Assembly (NCBI GenBank): GCA_003864495.1
Contig: ML133474.1
Location: 1,032,550 to 1,096,549 of the forward strand
Source: Nemopilema nomurai
Taxonomy: Eukaryota > Cnidaria > Scyphozoa > Rhizostomeae > Rhizostomatidae
Reading direction: 5' to 3'
Length of the DNA stretch: 64,000 bases
Positions 23,301 through 37,582 of the stretch are shown piece by piece. The notes beneath the pieces were generated by a model that made no database searches, was not told the origin of the DNA, and saw only the letters and a list, made by a program, of their open reading frames with translations. How positions within the stretch are numbered: position 1 is the stretch's first letter; each line of letters starts with the position of its first letter. The translations under genes and the position numbers were made by a program.

Positions 23301-26300
23301 TGTTTCGGCGTTTTGTGCGCAGATAGTGGCATTCGACTTGAGAAGTTCTCCTACAGCCTCCATGTATATTCCAATGTGTCACTTGAAACTGAATCAGAAT
23401 CAGCTGCTTTTCAAGACGCACAACTGTAGACTCGCTCCCTTTTGTTCGAGCCCATCTTTGTAAAACGTTTGACTTGGTAAGTGAGAATCAAACTTAACCC
23501 TTTTCTCTGCTTCATAATACGGCGTCGTTCTTCAAGCTAAGTTGTTGATTCATTCATGAAGCGTTGACGTATTTAGCTCTTCTGTATCACTAGCAAATTT
23601 GACAATCATGATATTCAATAGACGGTATATCAACAAAGACAAGGAGTTTCATTGGGGTGGCTGGATAAGATTGAAGGGTTACTCTGTACAGTTTCTTTTT
23701 CCACAATTGTCTAGAAATCTTCTTTTTTCAAATGAAAGTGTTATCTCGCCTCACGCTGTCGGGAAAGTCATAATAATCTACAGTCTAGTGTCGATTGGCA
23801 ATCGATTTAGCCCGACCAATCGGACATTGGATATGGGGAGGTCCTACGATAAATGCCTCTTTACTTAAATATCATTGTAGGGATGAATATCGTATTCCAT
23901 AACGCATCTATTCCGCCAATAGCCAGATGCCTTTCACCCGCCTTCTTTACGTCAAGACTACTCCCATATAGAGCTTCAATTATTGATAACATTTAACAAA
24001 AAACGTGTAACGGATGTCTAAATTTCTGGTGGCATTTTGTGCTTGCTTTGGTTGAGACGTTGTGTGGTTTGTTGTCCCGTGATTATAGTAAGAATGCTCA
24101 CACGCGTACGCCTTTGTGTGTTGGCTACATGGCGCTGATTGGTCATGCAATGCGCATTTGCCTCTCGCCAGCGCTCGGCCATGATTATCAGGTGCGAGAA
24201 TTTCGTGTTGATTATGGCATTTGTATTTGTTTGGGCGCTTCATTACTGGTGAACAAATACACGTCCCTGCTTAAGAGTTTAGTGCGTAGGTTTTTGGGAC
24301 ACTAATCAAGAATAGGAAATTAAATATCTACTTAATCTTTGAAATCTTAACGTACTTGATAACCAATTTCCTCCCATCCCATGTCATCTCCCCACAGTCA
24401 AGGTAGTTGATATACTCAGATAGGAGCCAGAAAGGAGTCTTGTCGCAGCCATAATCCATATTGAATTTGTACTGGTTTGAATATGAATTTGAATTAACTA
24501 GGAATCTGATTTGTCTTCATTAGCTGGCAGGATAATTCATTCGATAGCCAAATGCACTGAATATTTGTTGAAGTCAAAAAATATCAGATGCCGAAGGCCC
24601 TCGAAAAATTCATGCCAAGGGACGTTTCGGCAATGAAACTGTTTTTGTTGGAGCGAAGGCCAACTTCTACAAGCTGTAAACAGATTTATTAGCAACCTTT
24701 TTTTCTTTAATGTGGCAATTGAAGGCTTTAGGCTATGGTGCTTTGCCATGGATACCTCATCATGTTCTACAAGATTATGAAGTTTGGTGCAAAACTTGCC
24801 GCGCATCTGAATGTACGCGCTTGTGCAAGAAAGCGAGTTTCACAAACAAGTATGGAACTGGAACTTCTATCAGGTTTTCAATCGATTCGCAGGAGCCGTA
24901 GGGAATGAGTTGAATTGAGCTCATCTATATTTAATGTGACTTTAACAGTGTTAGTTTTAATTGCTTTAAAAGTGGTTGGAGGTTTGTAAACAACCTTTTT
25001 TACCGACTAGTATTGGCGATTTGCGCATTGCGTGTCCTTGAGTTTCTTTTTACCGCAGCTTAGCACCAGCGCGAAGAAGTGCAGAAACGAGCCTTGAAAA
25101 GATTTGTCCATTTAATGCAGTTGCTTGGTATTTTCCAGCTCGGGATTACTGAGAATAAATGGAACCTTTTGCTCAAGGCTGATCATTCGCAATGAAAGAT
25201 CTTGTCGTTTGCCTCAGGGCTCGTACAATACCTGCCGAAAATTCTTGTGACAGCATACTCACTAGGGGTTATATGTCCACGTCACTATATTCATTCCTGG
25301 AGAAATAGCTGACTCAACCTTCCTCTAGCAGGAGAACGTTGGATATACATCATTATGTTCAGGTGAACAAATGTTTTTGTGGTGAAAAATTTCAGAATCG
25401 TGCGAAACAGCTGGTATATGATTTTAGCACACTGTGCACATTTTAGCATACAAGTATGCTAATACATGTTTCCACTGTTTCTCGCAATATATATTCATAT
25501 ATACCTTCAATACAATAACTCTGAAGTGATTAAACACAGCTCATTCTGTGTAAGCGTTAAGAATTGCCAGATTTCCAAGAGTTTTGTAGACAGTGCTGCT
25601 CCGTATGAGCTTGTGCCACTTTGCATCTTTGACTGCGAGCGCTTTGTGGCTGCGTGAGTAGTGCCTGCACGGCTTCACTACAAACTAGCCAAGGTTAACG
25701 TACAGCCTCGTATATCACACCATTTGCGTATGGCTCTTGTTAAAGATGCATATACACATGACTGTACCCGTATCGCTAGTGTTGTTGCTTTGTGAATGTT
25801 CTGCAGGCTGCGTGGCTCTTTTCTCCTGCGCAGCCTGCGGACCCAGGCATTACTCCTCCATTTAGAAGCCAACATACCTATAGACACAAACAGTCGAATT
25901 ATCGGGATTATAAGGCATCCAAGTGACAATCCTGTATAGCCTATCTGTTGTTTCGTTAGCTAATGTTCAACTAAAAGGAAATGGCTCCAGATGGCTGATC
26001 ACTTGCTCGAGATGATTGGCAAAATCAGAAACAGCACTCCTCCAAACCGGTGATGCGCAGTATTCCCTTGATTATTCGATTTGCGAAGCACACGTGTCTC
26101 GAACCATTGCTTGTTACCTGATCCGATGTTACATAACATGCGTACCAAGGTGTCTTGTGGACTGGAATGCAGTGTACGTTTTTAGGCTTTGAATGGCTTT
26201 TCCGATTGAGACAGAGCCTATAAGTGGTGGCACAGTTACCCTATAACGGTGAAATTCGATTTAAAACAGTACAATTCGATCTAAACAATACAATACGATC

Positions 26301-29300
26301 TGAAACAATGTTTTATGTTCTACAATCAAAACATTAGCATATGTTCGGTAATCAAGGACGATTTTGTTAACAGCAGCAAATACTATTTACCTTATAATGG
26401 CTTATTTTTAATTAATTGTTTATATTTCGGTTCTATGGTAGTTATAGGACAGCTATATTGAATATTGATTGCTAACACAAAGCTGGACTGTTAAGATCAA
26501 GCCAAGTATTGAAGAGGGATTTCTGTCTGCCTGCTGTATTTGAATGCGACTGATGACAATTTCCTCGAGGGCTTCAAAGCAAGAACATTTTCCAAGACAA
26601 GTATTATACGCGTACGTCACATTAGCTCCACCTTTAAGAGCTTTTGCCTTTTCTGCTTCGTATGTCGAGCTTTCCATTCGCTACAATTACGTCATTGGAT
26701 TTTCCACCGGATGAAGTTTTTGAAAGCGCTGACGAAATGATTATTTTTTTATATTTATTTGGGTGCATTTAAGAAACGAAGACATCGTAATTGGTTTCTT
26801 GACTCGAACAAAAACTGTGAAATCAAAATTTGTAAGCATTGTCGTTTTTGAAAAGGCTGAGTGATAATACCTATGTTCGCCAATTCGTATCCCGCTCAAT
26901 TTAATAACAATACCGTTTCTGTAGTATAATAATTATCTGCTGTAGATGCATAGACCTTGTCATATCGATTTGGGCAGAACGTTTTCCGCAGATCAAATGC
27001 TTACACCAAACATTGTTGAAACTGGAGGATGCGTCGTTAGCCTGTGTTGTCTTAGCTGCTTTTTATGTACAGAGCCGTCTTTAAGTTTTTAATATGATAG
27101 ATAATAGTAAACATCGGTGAATTAGCCAGTTCTTTTGTGCTTGTGAGCTTTTCTGAAGGTGTTTGCCGTGCTGCGTGTGTGTGCTTAAATTTCGCCGTTT
27201 GCTGCCTTCATGTTGTCAGTTGGTTACAAAGTGAATGGTAACCATAGTCGTATTGGTTACTCACAGAAAGCAAGGGCCCGAGTAATCATGCTTGTGGGAA
27301 GTCTGTCAACAGTTAATATCATTTAGCGTTGCTTTGACGTTTTGGCATTCGCAAAACACTTGAAAACCCTAATTTGATGTGCAGCAAATAGCCCTTAGGC
27401 TTTGGTCATTTCGTTATGAATGACTGTAGCACCTTGATTTAAATGGGTTGGTTTTCTGTTTCTTACTTAATGCCATCGTTCCTACGTATATGCTCAATAA
27501 GAAGGAGCTGCCCAGCTGAAGAAAACGTCACATGCAGTAGATATCTATGCCGTGAAGAATGTGCTTGTGATGTTGTTTCTATCTGCAGCAATGGAAGGTG
27601 TGAAATGGTCACACGTGAACTCTCGCCTATCCCGTCAGGTCTCGGAACCACCACACGTTTTTCGCGCTTGCATTGTACTGAATGCTGTATAGTTCAGTAT
27701 TGTGTGTTGGCAGGGGAAATCAGTTTGCGATGGTCGAAATTCAAGCAAGAAGGTGGGCCTCAACTGATGCAACAGATGAAAGTACTCATTAGTACAGTTT
27801 ATAGTTTTCTATTGCGGCTTTGTTACTCTGTTAGAAATGCCTTTTTAATCGGGTTGGGATATCCGTAGACATGACTCTTCGGCTTGACTTGCACAATGGC
27901 TAAACACATGTCGTTAATAATTTATAAATTCTCTATGATCGGAGACCACAAAACGGAGATTGCGAGATCATTAATATTCTTTTGCACCGTCAGTGTGTAG
28001 CCATTATGAGATTTGGACGAGCACTCCACTGAAACTGCTGCAGGTAGGGTCTCTCTGTGTCGCTATTTGTCTACTTCAACCTTCAAGCGTCTAGCGTGTA
28101 TTTGCCAAAAGTATTTGGCAACTGTTTACGCTCTGTCGTAGGCTTACGGCGTCAAGGATTCCAAAACTTGCGATGGTAACGGAATGATCTGGTATTATAT
28201 ACATAGGTACCTGCAGTTTTGTTTTCGGTTGCTCAAGATACTTTCAATCATGCCTGCAGCAAGACGCGTTCAGCGCGAATCAATCATTGCCACCTAGATG
28301 TCTGAACTTTTTCGTCTTCATTGTCGTGTTTCATTTTGACCACTTCAATTTTTCTGTCTATGAAACGGTCCATGTTTTCAGTTGCGATGGATGTCTAGGC
28401 GCTGCAAACATGTTTGCAATAGTTGCAATGCCACTTAAACGTGTTTTGTAGAACCTGTCATTTCCCATTGTCCGACAAGATGTTTTCATTTAGCAGGAAA
28501 CTAAAGCAAGTGAGATCTGATACTCTTCCATCTGTCTCGCTAACTACGATAATTCGGCACCAATATTATTCATTTATTCGGCAACATTATTCATTCACGT
28601 CTTTTGGCCGAGATACAGATGTTTTCTGATAGCTGTGATTTCTGTACGATCCTATATTTGCTATAATTGGGCGTCATTTACTGCTCATAGCTTTTGACAG
28701 TTTTTTGGAATCGTCGTTTATTGTCGAGTGGGGGCTGAAGTTCTCCCCGTTTATTCTCCTAATGGAACTTGATTAACTGGATATCCTCACATTTTCACAT
28801 CTGGACAGCTTTGGTTACCTCCGGTCATTTCCTTGCTGTCATACCCCTAATTAGCATATTTTAGATATATTCCTGCAATGCAGTAGTTGAGCTTTTCTTT
28901 TTATGATCGTGACGCTCTGTCCGTCAGAAGGTTAGGACAGGTACAAAGGAGAGCAAAAGCCCTCAATGCTATGTGACGAATGTAAATATGTAGATAGGTT
29001 TGCATTTCATATAAGTACAATTGACAAGAGGCACAAAACCCATTTGAAATCCAGGGGGTGATTGGAAGTTTGGACGGCTGGTGGTGTAAAATAGTTTAAT
29101 GACAGGCAATGGACCTTCAACCTCTCCATGATGGCATTGTATCGTAGCCTTGCTTGTGTGATAGCGTCTCTTTGTATCATAGATTCATACTGCCGCCTCA
29201 TTTCGCGTTTGCCTCTCACTTGCTAGAACCATTTGCTCTTCACACCAAATTTAAGGTGACCATCGCAATCTTTGACATCGCTTAATCTTTTCTTGTGTGA

Positions 29301-32300
29301 GATTGCTGTTTTCATTCTCATCTAAGAGACGATTTTCTGTCAGCTTGTTTTCACTCTTCTCGTGTATCCAATCCATCTTCTTTGGTCTGATTTGTTTTCA
29401 TTTCCTGACAAGTAGCGCATGCGCATTTCTATGTGCCAGTGTTTTAGGGATAGGTAGTGTGCAGAATGGCTTGAAGAATTGTGATAATTGTTTTTATGAA
29501 TTATGAATTATTATAATCATCTTTGTTAATAATGGTCATTATTTTTATGAATTATGAATTATCACAGCTATGTTTCTCTATTTTCGCAAATCATGGCCAA
29601 AACATTATTCCTGTAGCATAGTAGAACTGAGGTTATTTATTATTTACTAGGTAAGCACTTTCCTTTATCAAGCTATGAAATACAAATTGTATAAAAAGTG
29701 TATAATCATTCTGCAGCTGAAACGTATTTGAATTTTCCATCTCTGATATCAATTCCATTATGTCCGGTTCAAGTTTTCGTCCTTTTCAGGTTCGGCTCGC
29801 ATTCTTGAAAATTTACCTTTCGTGCTAGTTGGCCTGATTCTTGCTTTATTCTATTATTTTCATTGATTAGTTGTGACCGAATAAATTTTGTTAACCGTTT
29901 CTCAAAGTGCAAATGAAAATTATCATCGCTGTACTGGAGGCCCATATCATGCCGATTGTCAAGGTACTCGTTAAAACGAGGCCAATGACGTAACTGAAAT
30001 ACAAGGAAGATTTCGTCACTTGTGTCACTATCCCTGGATACTTTAATATTTGATGACGCTGTTTATATTCGGAGAATGTAAATTTGAATCGGGTACAAAC
30101 GCCATTACAAAATGCTGCATCCAGATGACCTGCCTCTCTTGTTTGGCGAGAAATTCTAATCGAAACGGCAAGGGTCTGTGCTTCTCCGCGCTTCTACAAC
30201 AATTATCCGTCTTTATGTTGCACCAAGAGAACAAGCAGTTAGATTTGGTATTAAGCCCTAATGTCAAAAGCGGTTCACTTGTTCTTTTCCTCATCCATTA
30301 ATTCACTCGTTCATGTTATCTATCAATTTGAGTATTTGTTTACTCAACAATTTGTTCATTTATTCATTCATTTATTATTTATTCATGTGCTAATTCAATT
30401 ATTCTTTCATCCATTCACGCTTTATTGATTTTACGGACATGGCTACAGTTGTGCTAATTTTTCAAAGTGTTTGTACGAGTGTTTTGAGAGCCAACCTAAC
30501 TATCTCTCAATATTAATTTTCATTATTTCACTTAACTATCTGTTAATGATTGGATTTAAAGAGATGAATCGCACTCTTATTTGCGCTTGATCCGTCTTCC
30601 TGTCTCTTGATTCATGTGTTTTATCACCAGTGTTCATTTCATATTGCAAACCGCTCGTGAATGAATTTAAAAGGCCCAAGTACTGACGCCTGGGAAACTC
30701 CTATCTTTGTTAGATGAGTGCAAGTCGAAGAATTGTCGTTAGTGATCGACCACTAAGGCAGTGTGCTTTAGACTTTTACGATGCGTGTACATGAATCATT
30801 TGCGTTTTGTCAAGAACAGGATTACTTTTTAAACTGTCAAAATACTCATATTTGTTAGCAACTGATAATATCACATGTAAACAGTGTGTTCGTTTTTGTT
30901 ATTATGTTATTTAATTTAATTTGTCTGAAAATATATTGTTATTTAATTTGATTTATGGTAAACAGTTTAATGAATATTGCAGGACGGATTATTTTAATAT
31001 TGAACGAGAACATTTTTAGAGTCAAATCTGTAGCTTACCTCTAGCATAATAAAATTAAAACAACAAGAAATTTCTCGCACGATTTACCTGCTACAAGCTG
31101 GCAATCTTGGTGAATACTAGTTTGTTACCTTTGATAGACTTAGAACTTATAAGAATTGAAATTTGTTAAAAACATCGACGCTTTTATCTTTTGGATTCGA
31201 ATTAAGTTCATTACAAAACATTATGACGCTATCAATAATGCCTTGAAGACAGAAGAACATTTTTCTTCGAAGCTTTTCATAATGGAATAGCACTTTTCTG
31301 GTAATCGTGACCTCAAAACGGTTTGTGTATAACCTTTTTTCATATCAATAAAGAGCTAAAACTCTATTCAAAGCTGGTAATGAACCAAAACTCGACAAGT
31401 GGTAGTATCGCTTAAGTAACCTGTCTGGTTTGTCGATATGTTTATTTGTGACCTCTTAGAAGCACGCTGTGTTTTCAGCTTCCTATTCGCTGATCTCTTG
31501 AAGATGGCATCTTGATTTTCATCTCTGGTTTTTGTTTGCACTTGTTTGAGGTGTTTTCATTTCCTTTTGAAGTCAGTCATTTGCCGACTATTTGTTGTTT
31601 GATTTAATCCTCGCTTCTCGAAGGTGCCTGTCTGTTTGAAGCCAAACACAAGTGTTTATTCTCGTTGCATTTGGTGTGAGTCAATTTACAGCCACTTTGT
31701 AAGTGGTGTCTGAACAAGCTAAATCCCGAAATGCGTTAAAGAGAAGGTTTTCGAATCCTAATCAATTTCGTTAAATGGTTTATGGAGCCATGGATGCCAA
31801 TAGATTCCCTCCAAAATGTCTCAAATAGAATGCTTAATTTTTAAAAACGCGACTTTGTGTATATTAAATAACCCTAAAAATGCTAGCTTTTTTATTTCCT
31901 GGGTGTTTTTGGGCCAAAAGTCTATTTTGGTAACATTGGAGAACATAAATAGGTGGTAGTGCCCCGGTAACTTTGGTAATTTTTTCGATTGCATATTTCC
32001 AATTTTGAGTTTAGCCCATTCAATTTAGAGGCCTGCCCATGGCCTTATCTTGCAGCTTACAGCCACTCTTCGTTTTTTGCTGCCCTTAATGGGAGCAAGG
32101 CATTAATAATTTGGTATTTTCCGTCCTTCATTTTGCGCTTCGCTCTCTGTTCTTTCCTGAAATATCACAGCTATTATAATAGTCTTCCTTTTCGTGCGAT
32201 CAATGGGTAGATGGTTGTTCTTGGCACGTGATTTATACCTTTCAAGGGGTCACTTTTTATAGAAGCAGAGTTCAAGTGAATCGCTGTCTTTAGCGTAATG

Positions 32301-35300
32301 TTTGCTGTGGCTTTGAAACTTTTTATAGCTGAGGTTGACTGTTGCGGGTGTGAGATCAAACTTGTCCAGTGATGGTTGGAATAACAGGCGTTAATCGCGA
32401 GACGCGAGTGAAATGTATCGCGGTTGGAATGACTGTAAAAAATGCCCGTTGAGACGGTGAAAAGGACCCATACGGCCTCAAATGTCCGAGAAATGACGCT
32501 TTGCAGCGTAGACTGGTTTTGCTGACTACCAAAAAGGGACCCCTTAAGGTGCCACTAGCTGATTTTAATTTGAAAACAATGGCAGCAACAACAACAACAT
32601 TTAAAAACGGTAGAAGTTATAGCGAATCGTGAGTCTCGTTTCGATACCGATGAAGCACGCTATTATCAGGAAATGACAAGGTGAATATGTGCATTCAATC
32701 TAGGTAGGAAGTTAATCAGAACAAATCTAGAATTTGAAGCGCGAAAGATTTGCATTGAACTGCGTTGAAGTGATGAATGACCAAGAGCATGTATGCAATG
32801 CAGCTTGGTTGTTGTTGTTGTTGCTGCTGCTGATTTATATGCGCGTGACGATGTTGCTTACATGCTTCCAGTTATGGAGTCATTTTGACACGTAGATAAA
32901 ACATCCGATTAGTAATATTGGCTGGTGTCTGGTTAGAAATCCTGATGAGGCTTTACAAATCGGAATCGTATTTTATTTACTAATTCTTGTCTTTGATAGT
33001 AGCAGGTTCTAGTCAGAAAGGTCTGCTTACCTTTTCTTAAAAAGGGCCCATGGTGTTGTTATTGATACAGATGTGTCAATCATTATTGTTCTGTTTTAGT
33101 ATGATCTTGATATTTTGAAGTAAAGAGATTAGGAAGTTATTGTTACGGTTTTTATCACATTCGTGGATCGTTTCACTCTAAATTTAATCCTGTAGCCATA
33201 ACAATTTCCCAATTCCCAACTCCCCATTACTTGGAAACTAGTGTATGAAGTATTTACAACTATGATTTGGCTAGGACAGTTTCTTGAATAGCTCGGGCTT
33301 CTTATGCACATGCGCATTAACGCTCTTCGGTTGACACCACTGACTTGACACCTGACATAACCATTTGTAGCCTCGGTCATTCATTCTAAAGTGCTGTACC
33401 ATGGGATATTCAACCAGGCCTCGTTGTCATTGTTATGAGTCAATATTGACCCTAAATCTTTGGAACTGCCCTTTTGATAACAGGAAAAGGCGTTACCTCG
33501 CTCCGGCGAAATATCATCCGTGCTCCTTCCTCGCGACTGACTTGAGACCATCATTACCGTGTCACTTCTTCAACCTGGTTGGTTAAAGCCACCGTGTCAT
33601 CGGGCTTGACCTTGCTCTGGCCTGTCATGATCTGCGCCCTCTCCTGGCTCAGGGCCCTCTGATTGCGACTTCGCAGCCGCCAGTGTCGTAGCCTAGCGCG
33701 TTTCTTTGCTTCGTTTTCATTGTGGCTTGTAAAAGGTCATCCTCCGTACAAAAGGCAAGGCCAAGTGGATTGACCCTTGTAATTATAATATTTAAGCCGC
33801 ATTGTTACATACTTCACTGGTCTTTTATATCGCGGATAATGCTCTTTAAAGCTCTCAGACAGAAATAGATAATGACAGACCACAGAGAGATAGTCCTTAC
33901 CTTTTCAAGAATTCTAATCTCGCTTCATCATAACAGATCGCAGCACTTCCTCGAGTAGCCTTCGTTAGTCACCGACGCCGGCGTATGCAAATCCTGACGA
34001 ACTCAAGCAGTACACGGGCATATTGATGTCTTTCAGTGGTATGTGTGTAACAATTAATCGATTGCCGTTCGAGTTGTGAACGTCGTCATCTTTCTGTTAA
34101 AACCAACTAGGGCGAACAAGCTAATCCGCTTGCTATCGTGTCCCGTTATTCTGATTGTCAAGTTTTCTATTAGCGTTTCGGCAGCCCTGGAGCCCCGACT
34201 AACTTCAGGACTTGCTAACTCGCGTTTTCAGGGAAACAATTTGCCTGGGTTTTGTAATCGCGAAAGCCAGCTTTATATCTGTTCATAGTGTATCGTTTTT
34301 CAATGGGCTTCTTTCTCACTTTGCACAAAGCGGCTTTCGACCAGGTTTCCGGGATTAGCAAGGTTTTTGTTCAACCGCTGCAAGCTAATGGTACCTGTTT
34401 TCGACACGGCCGTGTAGTGAACACGAATTCACCCCATGCAGGGGCATCGTTCGGCCCTTGTACAGCAACGTATTGGGGGTATTTGTTATTGTCTTGACCC
34501 AAAGATCAGGACCATAGACCGCGATCGTCGGAATGTGGGCGCTCAGACGTGAAGGTTTCTTCTACTTGACAGGGCTACGCCGTGCTTCCTGAATCCACCT
34601 GCAACGCCCGGCCATTGTTAGGCCTTGCACTCCAAAGTATTGTTTATAAAATCTAGTTACGTACGAGACACAAAAAGTTTTTTAATAACAAAACGATTTT
34701 GATAAGCATTCAAACTGTCGTAATTGTTTTGTAGAAACAATGCAAATACGGTAAAAGGGCCTTTCCCGTTATAAACATACTGTTTTGAAACACATGGCTA
34801 CAAAGTAAATAAATCTTGAATCGAGTCACTCACGAAGGATTGACCAAAGTATCCAGAATTGTCTGATTCTTAGTATTGAGATGTTCTCTGTTATCGTAAT
34901 TATTTTTTAATGAAAAGAGCTTGTTTAAGATTAGACTTTGTTTTGGTTTGAATAGAAATGGATTGTGGAAAAATTAGGCCCCATTTGCCATTTAAGATAG
35001 CAGTATGACAGCTGCCTTGAAGGGCAGTTATGCGTATGAACATTTACGAGACACTTCCATTCTCTGCTAAATATGCTTATTTGATCTAACCTTGGCATTG
35101 CTAAGAATAACTTAACGCTGCTTTCTAACCAGCGCCGTGTCGTTTGTCGCGTGCGAGTTAAGGTCTTAATTATTATTCATTTTCAGTTCGCTCCAGATAT
35201 TCATGCTGGTTCGAGTTTACCTCTGCATTTGCCTTCTTGTTTCAGCTATCAACTAACTGCCCTTTGATATGACTGGCTATAGTAGCTATATTGGGCCTCC

Positions 35301-37257
35301 ACTTTAGGCTTCGGTCTACCTGCCAGACAAATCATATTGTGAATTCCCACGTTATTGATATAAAGAACTGGGGTTATCAACTTTCCCCCGGTGTGTCAAA
35401 CGAGAATCGTTAGTGAGAAAAACCGTATCGTTTCTTCTAGTTATCAGTGGAAATGATGTTTAGCAAAACATTTGTCTCCAACTTGTAACGAGATTACTTC
35501 TCCTTGTTTGTACGCATCAAAAACCTTCTGTTACAGGATTTCAGATTTTTGCGGTTAGTTTTCATTGTATTTCGATATGAGATTCTAAGCTGCATTTAAT
35601 TCGCTGTGTTTGTTTAGTTCAGTCCAAAGGAAGCTTTCTGTTATGAGTTTTACTGTATAAGTAGGCGGTTTTTCAGTGTTTTTCCTGCGTCGAAGGAGTG
35701 TCGCTTGCCTTTCCTTGCAGCATGTTACAGAAACCTTCAGGCCCTTTTCCTTTTTCCACACCTAAGAGAACCTCGTTTTAATGCCTTCATTGAGCTTCTT
35801 TTATCCTTTTAATAGTAATTGCAAATTGCTTTGTGCAAGAGACCTAATTCCATTTTCTTTCTCCTGTAGATATTCGTATCTTCGTGTATCTCTTAAGCTA
35901 TCCTTGATATTGTTAAATCTGGGATATGCTCGAAGATAAAGCTTTAATGTCAACACGGCGTTCTGCCATGTTGAATTTTTTTGTTTGAATCAGAAACAAC
36001 GGTATCTCCTTTGGACTAAATTATCAATCTGTTGAATTTTATTTCAACAGCATTCGTATCTTGGCTATCAGACTATGCTTGAATAAGGTTCTTTTGGATT
36101 ATCTTTAGACAAACAAGAAACTTCGTCGCTCCATTGCGACGTCAATGCCTTTCATCCTTGTAGCATGCTCTTCTCAGCGCCTTCTTTTTACCAACTGGAA
36201 ACAAACAATGCCGTGTTGTTTCAAACTTTATGCAGGTGGCACTAAAAGCAATAAGGCTGCCCTGGAAAGGCCTAGTCGTTGAAGTGGCCTAGCCTCTTCG
36301 GAGGCCACAGAACGGGGCGTGAAAATTTGAACATTTCTTGAAGATGGCGACGAAACAGGCCCTACGTTGTCCTTGTCTTCGTTTCGATGAACGAATACTC
36401 TCTTTGGTATTGTTTCAGAGAACATTTTTATGCAAATACCACACTTGAAGTGTTGCCGACCAAGGCCATTTTAATATGACTAATTCACCTTCATGCCCCC
36501 GCATTTTCGTTAAAATAACTAAATGAAATATTTCTTGCGAATCTGAAACCTTTTTGTATTTTCCATGTAGGGAAACATGAGATAAATTTCATGAGATAGT
36601 TTTCTGCTCTTGTCGTTGGAAATAACAATGGACTGTGACTATTTCCTTGTCTGATAATCTTTTGTTTTTACTTTTCTCGCATGTTGTTGAAAATTGAGCA
36701 TTCCTGCTTTCCACTGGCCGAGTGTTTGTCTTATCTCGCTTAATCTCGTAAATGAAAAGGTCTTTGATTCTGATATTGGATAAAATTTATTGTTATGGCT
36801 TTTGTCATTAGCAGTCAAAAGGCTGTTGGATCATCAATGTGATAACCTATCAGTCGGTTGGGAATTTATTTTCCTATTTGTTGGGCAAGCAGCCAAACCA
36901 AATGGGCTTTGATATCTTAGCAGAGAGGAACTTAAAATAGTTGCGATATTTCCGTCCTAAAGGTCAAGCGGGCAAAACGGCTCCTACCATGACGCAATTT
37001 TTAAAAAAGAATGTTAATATGTGCTTGAACAGCTATCATTTTCGTGTTTTAACGTCATTCATGATATTGTTCCTTATATCGAAAGTACCTGTATTTGGAC
37101 ACCGGTGCTCAACTGTAGTCCAGGAACTTCGAATCCGCTTTATCGTCAAAGCCGACAGCACCACAAGCTATACTTCAAAATTGCCTAGTTATTATCATGG
37201 TCGTACGCATGTATGGAAGTGGTGAAAATAACAATGTTTTTGTTCGTTCAATTGTAG
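17334..37257. other. About 20 kb without supported exons; probable 5' region of the GSE1 homologue
   Basis: The first visible GSE1-like exon (37258) has an in-frame stop immediately before its acceptor, so at least one start-bearing exon must lie upstream, probably in this tract. A CCAG|GTGAGA donor at about 18920 sits in a CpG-richer patch (18800-19230) and could end a 5' UTR exon. Another GC-richer patch lies at 33400-34650. Neither is proven. Minor repeats: three degenerate 20-bp units (26254-26310), a 21-bp direct repeat (29491-29511 and 29542-29562), TTCATT-rich DNA (30300-30420), and (CAA)n at 32582-32600 facing (GTT)n(GCT)n at 32808-32831. Confidence 0.5.
19533..19735 (+). mobile_element. 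Second tRNA-derived SINE-like sequence
   Basis: Plus strand 19543-19554 reads TAACTCAGCTGG, an A-box match. 19579-19589 reads AGTTCAAGTTT, a degenerate B box at normal spacing. The 5' part 'gtggccgagtaactcagctggtgg' resembles the D-arm region of a tRNA gene. The acceptor stem does not close, so a SINE or tRNA pseudogene is more likely than a functional tRNA. The 3' boundary is a guess. Confidence 0.4.
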
Positions 37258-37582
37258 TCCGGTGATTCAATCGCTCTGACTGATAACGAAACCCCTGAGG
37301 CTGACGTGACCGCGCGACATCGGAGAATATCACCGGAGCCGAACGACAGCAAGGACCTTATTGGAATGAAGGTAACCGCCACGGTGACCCCGCTTCCAAG
37401 CTTAGTGCAGAGAAGCCAGGACACAGCTAGCATGCAGAACCAATCTTCCGGGTCTCGAAATGATGACGAGGGCAGTTTTGCTGCTGCGCTGCGGAAATTG
37501 GCGCAGCAAGCGATTGTTCCAGTCACGCGGCGGCCAATCAACAGGGATCGACAGTCGAGTCCTTCAGCCTCGTTCAAGTCAG
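37258..37582 (+). CDS. GSE1: GSE1 homologue: exon with the conserved N-terminal SFAAALRKLA motif
   Basis: Acceptor ttcaattgtag before 37258, donor TCAG|GTATGC after 37582. The exon starts at phase 0 and ends at phase 1, and the leftover G joins GG at 37981. It reads SGDSIALTDNETPE... and contains the block most diagnostic of GSE1, DDEGSFAAALRKLAQQAIVP. The TAG of the acceptor is in frame, so translation cannot start in this exon unless an internal Met (for example the one in IGMKV) is used. Confidence 0.85.

Noticed and set aside
27443..27868. 141-codon plus-strand frame
   Set aside because: No splice sites in phase, random-looking composition and an overlapping antisense frame. Nothing resembles a domain.
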